Source: CAZAPO01 sp044841755
GTDB lineage: Bacteria; Bacteroidota; Bacteroidia; Flavobacteriales; Flavobacteriaceae
NCBI GenBank assembly: GCA_044841755.1
Contig: JAXOFM010000004.1
Span: 124,001-188,000, forward strand
Direction: 5' to 3'
DNA: 64,000 nt
The notes under the pieces are model-generated. The model did no database searches, was not told where the DNA came from, and saw nothing but the letters and a program-made list of their open reading frames with translations. Both the position numbers and the translations under genes were made by a program. Shown one piece after another: positions 59,829 to 64,000 of the stretch (positions are counted from its first letter, which is position 1; each line of letters opens with the position of its first letter).

Positions 59829-59890
59829 GCCTAACTAATGTATATGATGTCGTTTTAATGAGTTATATACGACGTTAAACGAAGTTAGTT
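59829..59890. repeat. attC-like nested inverted repeat between trpA and the orphan gene
   Basis: GCCTAAC (59829-59835) matches RYYYAAC; the other end GTTAGTT (59884-59890) differs at one base from GTTRRRY. CTAACT pairs with AGTTAG, and inside, GTATAT (59840-59845) with ATATAC (59865-59870) and GTCGT (59849-59853) with ACGAC (59869-59873) form further arms. The 62-bp size is in the attC range. Confidence 0.45.
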
Positions 59891-59906
59891 GTTTTTTCGC
59901 ACAAGA

Positions 59907-60671
59907 TCAAGTGACTATACTATTAGTGAACTCACCAATTTTATTAGCTCCATGAACATTTAAATGCTTTATAAATGCGCTGCCAATAATTGCGCCTTTA
60001 GCATGTTTTGTAGCTTGGGTAAAGGTGTCATTATTGCTAATTCCAAAACCAACAATTTGAGGGTTGTTGAGGTTCATTGATCCAATACGTTCAAAATAAT
60101 TAGTTTGTTCTTCACCAAAACCAGTTTTTGCTCCTGTTGTACTTGCACTACTTACCATATAGATGAATCCGTTTGAGATTGAATCAATATAGTTGATGCG
60201 CTCATTACTTGTTTGAGGAGTAATTAAGAACACATTAATTAAACCATATTTTTCAAAAGTTTCCTGATATTCTTCATGATAAACATCAACAGGAAGATCT
60301 GGAATTATCAATCCATCAATACCTATTTTCTGACACTTCTTGCAAAATGCTTCAACTCCATACTGTAAAATAGGATTGAAATAACCCATGATCAATAATG
60401 GAATAGAAACAGTTGCTCTAATATTTTCAAGTTGCTCAAATAATAGGCTAGTGGTCATACCATTTTTAAGTGCTTGGGTAGAGCTTGCTTGTATAGTTGG
60501 TCCATCTGCCAATGGATCACTAAAAGGTAAACCTATTTCTATCATATCTACACCACTCTTCTCCAAATCTTCAATGATAGATACAGTATCATTTACCTCT
60601 GGATATCCAGCAGTAAAATATATGGAGAGTAACTTCTTATCTTCTTGTAGTTTTTGATTAATTCTATTCAT
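59907..60671 (-). CDS. trpA: Tryptophan synthase alpha chain
   Basis: A 254-residue TIM barrel that splits indole-3-glycerol phosphate and passes indole to TrpB. The catalytic residues are in MIEIGLPFSDPLADGP (Glu and Asp), and the loop YMVSSASTTGAKTG binds phosphate with the flexible loop. The start is ATG 60671, not the TTG at 60677. It overlaps the preceding glycosidase-like gene by 8 bases. It is the last gene of the trp cluster here and separated from trpB by two foreign genes. Confidence 0.96.
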   Translation of the reverse strand: MNRINQKLQEDKKLLSIYFTAGYPEVNDTVSIIEDLEKSGVDMIEIGLPFSDPLADGPTIQASSTQALKNGMTTSLLFEQLENIRATVSIPLLIMGYFNPILQYGVEAFCKKCQKIGIDGLIIPDLPVDVYHEEYQETFEKYGLINVFLITPQTSNERINYIDSISNGFIYMVSSASTTGAKTGFGEEQTNYFERIGSMNLNNPQIVGFGISNNDTFTQATKHAKGAIIGSAFIKHLNVHGANKIGEFTNSIVT

Positions 60672-61761
60672 TATCAAATTCTTCTCTTAGTTTTATAAAA
60701 ACTTCTTTTTGTTCTTTAGTTAAACTGTTTGCCGTAAAAATTGAAATGCCTTTAGCTCCATTTTCTTTTGAAAGGCGAATGGCTTTTTCTAAATCTTTAG
60801 GGTCTTTAACAGCAGGATCAAATATTCCTGAATGTATAGGAAAGTCTACATCTCTTACTCCCTGTGCAGTAGCAAACCCAATCCAGTTAATATTCTCTCT
60901 ATAAAAGTTGTTATACAGCATCGGATACGCAGCATCAAGATTAAAATCGTCCCAAGGTTGACGTACCATTTGACGTGACATTTCCGGAAAAGGAAAAACA
61001 GCTGCTGTCATTTTATGCCCGCTTTCATGCGCAATATCTACTAATTCGTTTACCAACGAGCTTACCGCATTAAGTCTGTATTGTCTCCATTCGGTACTTA
61101 ATTCAGGATGATCCATATCTAAAGGATCTCTCCCAAAGATTTCTTTAAAACCTTCTCGTGCAATAGGATGATACCCATAATCGTACTCAGGCATTTCAGT
61201 AGTTTGAACCAGATTATATTTAGGTTGTAAATCAGCCCCAAGAATTACGTCTACGTAGCGTACATAATCAAGATGAATAGATGCTAGCCCTTCAACTTTG
61301 GTTAGCTTTCTAACGTTATTCTTCACATGCTCGCGCGCTTCTGGGTGAAATGGAGACAACCATTGATAGTAGTCAACATAAGCGCGATATTCCAATGAGT
61401 TTTTTCCTGCTCTATTTACAGCATACCATTCTGGGTGTTTATTAGCTATTGTATCACCAGGTCTATTTAAAGTCCACATCCAAGCATGAACTTTTATTCC
61501 TTTTTCATTAGCTAATGGTACCAATTGCGAAAGGAATTCTGGACCACCACCAACTAGTACTTCTGAAATTCCAATAGAGTCGTAACTCGCTAATCTTGCT
61601 TCCCATTTTACTGCATCAAATTCTCCATCAGCATTTGTCCAAGTAGCAAAAGTGAATTGTTCTTTTTTTACCTCCTCTGAAGTTGAGACTTCCTTTAAAG
61701 ATGGTTCTTCTTTACAGCTAATAAAAGCTGAGATTACCGAGATTAGTATTAATTTTTTCAT
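60664..61761 (-). CDS. Family 10 glycosylhydrolase-like lipoprotein (GHL10)
   Basis: A 365-residue lipoprotein (Cys16 in FISC). It forms a TIM barrel resembling the GHL10 group: YDSIGISEVLVGGGPEFL at the start, HAWMWTLNRPG, LASIHLDYVRYVD near 160-175 (the DYVRY acidic pair), and YPMLYNNFYR. The substrate is probably a glycan, but catalytic acids are only inferred. It overlaps the CBM9-like gene by 4 bases (ATGA) and trpA by 8, so it is translated within the trp operon. Confidence 0.83.
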   Translation of the reverse strand: MKKLILISVISAFISCKEEPSLKEVSTSEEVKKEQFTFATWTNADGEFDAVKWEARLASYDSIGISEVLVGGGPEFLSQLVPLANEKGIKVHAWMWTLNRPGDTIANKHPEWYAVNRAGKNSLEYRAYVDYYQWLSPFHPEAREHVKNNVRKLTKVEGLASIHLDYVRYVDVILGADLQPKYNLVQTTEMPEYDYGYHPIAREGFKEIFGRDPLDMDHPELSTEWRQYRLNAVSSLVNELVDIAHESGHKMTAAVFPFPEMSRQMVRQPWDDFNLDAAYPMLYNNFYRENINWIGFATAQGVRDVDFPIHSGIFDPAVKDPKDLEKAIRLSKENGAKGISIFTANSLTKEQKEVFIKLREEFDNE

Positions 61762-62849
61762 ATCTGTTTAAGTCTGCCTTCTTCGTTGATTATAAATTTG
61801 TGGTTTGTGATCGGACTTGTGATAATGATCTCGAAACCAAAACTTGTTTTATTGAATTTTGATGAAATGGTTTCATTTTCAGCATAAGTAACTTCAATAG
61901 CTTTAAAAGCTCCTTCTGTTTCATCTAATAGATACTTTAGATCACCATATTTGGTATGTCTGAATAAAGCATAAGCAACTTGTTTTATCTCTATTTCTTT
62001 GTCCTCAATAAACTTTACATTTTCTGAGGATGAATTTTCAGTAAACTGTAAAAAGCCCCATTTTTCTGGCTCATGCATATTGATCACTTTTTGGTTGCTC
62101 CATACCCAATTATATTCAGGTGAAAATTTATTATTCTCTTTTTTTCTGGAATATTTTCCATTAGTAAGATCATGATCCCATTGTACTCGAGAGAAATTAA
62201 TGCGCCATTGTTCTCCTTCTTTTGGAAGTGTCTTTGGGTTATTCTTTAAACTGATTAGGGGTTTTAGCGGAATTGCCATTTCAATTGTCCAATGTGAATC
62301 AATGTCTGAGGAATTATTCAATGTACCATGAATTTGAACAGCTGTCTTTAAATTATCTAAATTCCATTCAAAATTTGCTTTACCACCAACACGATATGGC
62401 TTGTCTAGATAAAGATCCCAAACAGTATTTAAGGCGTTAATTTCTATTTCTCCATACCCATGAGTTGTTCCTGAAGGATCCAAGAATATCTCAAAATCAT
62501 TATTATAGAAAATAACAGTGTCCCGTTGCTTTAAAGTTCCCCAAATGTGCGGTTCTCTCATTTCTGTATAGACATAAAGAAATGTATCGTCCCAAAGCAT
62601 TTTTAATTGCGTGTCATATTTTGGGGTTTTCACTCCTTCAATGTCTATAAATTTATCTGTAAAGGTTGCATTGTTCCAACTTTCTTCAGAAGCTTCTCCA
62701 TCAATTATTATAGCTTCAGAAGTTTTTGAAACCACATAGTGCTTAGGAATTACTATATCGTTACTAACATCAATAGTAATCACTTCTTCTGTTTTTTTAG
62801 AACAGGATATTATGAGTAATCCTAATATGAAAGCTAGAAGGGTACGCAT
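61758..62849 (-). CDS. CBM9-like carbohydrate-binding lipoprotein
   Basis: A 363-residue lipoprotein (Cys16 in IISC) with a CBM9-like domain: IIIDGEASEESWNNATFTD at about 45-65, MLWDDTFLYVYTEMREPHIWG and EIFLDPSGTTHGYGEIEINA, and WTIEMAIPLKPL later. The family binds sugars or acts beside glycosidases. It begins directly after the trpB stop (no spacer) and overlaps the GHL10 gene by 4 bases. The C-terminal 90 residues are less typical. Confidence 0.86.
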   Translation of the reverse strand: MRTLLAFILGLLIISCSKKTEEVITIDVSNDIVIPKHYVVSKTSEAIIIDGEASEESWNNATFTDKFIDIEGVKTPKYDTQLKMLWDDTFLYVYTEMREPHIWGTLKQRDTVIFYNNDFEIFLDPSGTTHGYGEIEINALNTVWDLYLDKPYRVGGKANFEWNLDNLKTAVQIHGTLNNSSDIDSHWTIEMAIPLKPLISLKNNPKTLPKEGEQWRINFSRVQWDHDLTNGKYSRKKENNKFSPEYNWVWSNQKVINMHEPEKWGFLQFTENSSSENVKFIEDKEIEIKQVAYALFRHTKYGDLKYLLDETEGAFKAIEVTYAENETISSKFNKTSFGFEIIITSPITNHKFIINEEGRLKQI

Positions 62850-64000
62850 TTACAGTTGAAAATGTTTAATATAAGTTGCCAGATCTTTATCACCACGCCC
62901 TGAAAGACATAATACAACAATTTCGTCTGGTTTAAATTTACGTTTTTCAAAAACTGCTAAGGCATGTGAACTTTCAATGGCTGGAATAATACCTTCTAAT
63001 TTACATAGTTCTAGACCAGCTTTCATGGCGTCATCGTCAGTTATAGAAATAAACTCTGCTCTTCCAGATTTATATAAATGAGCATGCATTGGTCCAACTC
63101 CAGGATAGTCTAAACCAGCCGAAATAGAGTATGGTTCTGTTATTTGTCCGTCATTGGTTTGCATGAGTAGTGTTTTACTACCATGTATAATTCCTTCATG
63201 ACCTAAAACCGAGGTTGCAGCACTTTCTCCAGAATCTACTCCTAATCCAGCTGCCTCAACAGCAATAAGGTTTACATCTTCATTATCTAAGAAATGATAA
63301 TAAGCACCAGCAGCATTACTACCACCACCTACACAAGCTACAACATGATCTGGATTTGACCTTCCTTCATGTTCTTTGAGCTGATCTTGTATTTCTTCTG
63401 AAACCACCGATTGAAATCTTGCTACCATATCTGGATAAGGATGAGGTCCAACTACACTACCAATAATGTAATGTGTGTCTACAGGATTGTTGATCCAGTC
63501 TCTAATTGCTTCATTCGTAGCATCTTTAAGTGTTTTACTTCCTGAAGTAGCTGGAACAACTGTTGCACCTAACATTTTCATACGTGCAACATTTGGAGCT
63601 TGACGAGCAATGTCAATTTCACCCATATACACGATGCACTCCAATCCCATCAAAGCACAAACTGTTGCTGTTGCTACACCATGTTGACCAGCTCCAGTTT
63701 CGGCAATGATACGATGTTTACCTAATCGCTTAGCCATAAGAATTTGACCAATGGTATTATTGATCTTATGTGCTCCAGTATGATTAAGATCCTCTCGTTT
63801 TAAGTAGATCTTGGTATTGTACTTTTCAGAAAGTCTTTTTGCAAAATAGAGTGGAGAAGGTCGACCAACATAGTCTTTTAGTAATTGATTGAACTCTTTT
63901 TGAAAATCTGATTCAGCCATTACTTTCAAGTAGTTTTGCCTTAACTCTTCTACGTTTGGATATAGCATTTCAGGAATGAATGCTCCTCCAAATTCTCCGT
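62850..64000 (-). CDS. trpB: Tryptophan synthase beta chain, 5' end cut by window edge
   Basis: The frame is open to the right edge of the window; the codons just inside read EFGGAFIPEMLYP, the usual TrpB beginning, so the ATG at 63968 is internal and the first 10-15 residues lie outside. It has the PLP Lys in NHTGAHKINNTIG, the phosphate loop CVGGGSNAAGAY, and the C-terminal LCLSGRGDKD. It joins indole with serine. It is followed without spacer by the CBM9-like gene rather than trpA. Confidence 0.96.
   Translation of the reverse strand, partial: GEFGGAFIPEMLYPNVEELRQNYLKVMAESDFQKEFNQLLKDYVGRPSPLYFAKRLSEKYNTKIYLKREDLNHTGAHKINNTIGQILMAKRLGKHRIIAETGAGQHGVATATVCALMGLECIVYMGEIDIARQAPNVARMKMLGATVVPATSGSKTLKDATNEAIRDWINNPVDTHYIIGSVVGPHPYPDMVARFQSVVSEEIQDQLKEHEGRSNPDHVVACVGGGSNAAGAYYHFLDNEDVNLIAVEAAGLGVDSGESAATSVLGHEGIIHGSKTLLMQTNDGQITEPYSISAGLDYPGVGPMHAHLYKSGRAEFISITDDDAMKAGLELCKLEGIIPAIESSHALAVFEKRKFKPDEIVVLCLSGRGDKDLATYIKHFQL

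Noticed and set aside
1..64000. tRNA, rRNA, riboswitch, CRISPR or insertion sequence
   Set aside because: No cloverleaf-like segment, repeat-spacer series, transposase motif or long terminal repeats were seen on reading the gaps, all shorter than about 200 bases.

Overview
The window is a stretch of AT-rich chromosome from a member of the Bacteroidota, most likely a marine or environmental Flavobacteriia species. The support is seen directly: many promoters carry the Bacteroidota -7 box TAnnTTTG (twice with a -33 TTG at 18-19 bp), about fourteen short proteins start with lipoprotein signal peptides, and several genes (LUD protein, short phosphatidylserine decarboxylase, thx, PASTA protein beside ddl) sit in arrangements usual for that group. 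Genes are densely packed, mostly in minus-strand operons. No stretch longer than about 300 bases lacks a gene. I see no rRNA, tRNA, CRISPR array, insertion sequence or prophage.

Region 1-9.3 kb is a kynurenine catabolism operon read leftwards: kynureninase, kynurenine 3-monooxygenase, a RidA-type 2-aminomuconate deaminase, a semialdehyde dehydrogenase, a GNAT protein, an atypical SDR protein, 3-hydroxyanthranilate dioxygenase, ACMS decarboxylase and an O-methyltransferase. Together they would take kynurenine to the 2-aminomuconate/oxalocrotonate level by ring cleavage. Tryptophan 2,3-dioxygenase, formamidase and the final steps to central metabolism are not here. Region 9.3-12.3 kb holds a methyltransferase, the most unusual gene of the window (an NDT/TIR-like domain fused to a macro domain, possible defence or nucleotide-signal protein) and a lipoprotein MsrA.

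Region 12.3-28.7 kb is mostly housekeeping: a zinc-ribbon-family coiled-coil protein that has lost all four zinc ligands, Nif3, LpxK, a TPR hybrid histidine kinase with a palindromic operator-like promoter, lipA-gap, a small Cys protein/GT2/ECF sigma/Nramp-like operon, aquaporin, an ECF sigma/anti-sigma pair, murB, an aminotransferase and an aspartyl protease with a PDZ domain. Region 28.7-42.9 kb has a DUF1573 protein, valS, a SnoaL-like lipoprotein gene broken by a stop in its signal peptide, an operon rsfS-ftsH-LUD-cdsA-psd-ACBP joining membrane quality control and phospholipid synthesis, then birA, pyrE, NUDIX, and ceramidase-like and M14 lipoproteins.

Region 42.9-59.9 kb has a SulP transporter, ddl-coaD-VOC, PASTA-rluD, yaaA, thx and a series of secreted or lipid-anchored hydrolases (two amidohydrolases, an esterase, a DUF3472 protein). 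Just before trpA lies an orphan HExxH lipoprotein gene bounded on both sides by imperfect inverted repeats resembling integron attC sites. Region 59.9-64 kb is the end of the trp biosynthesis operon, in which trpB and trpA are separated by two overlapping genes for a CBM9-like and a family-10 glycosidase-like lipoprotein. The left-end gene (DUF5694) and the right-end gene (trpB) are cut by the window edges.
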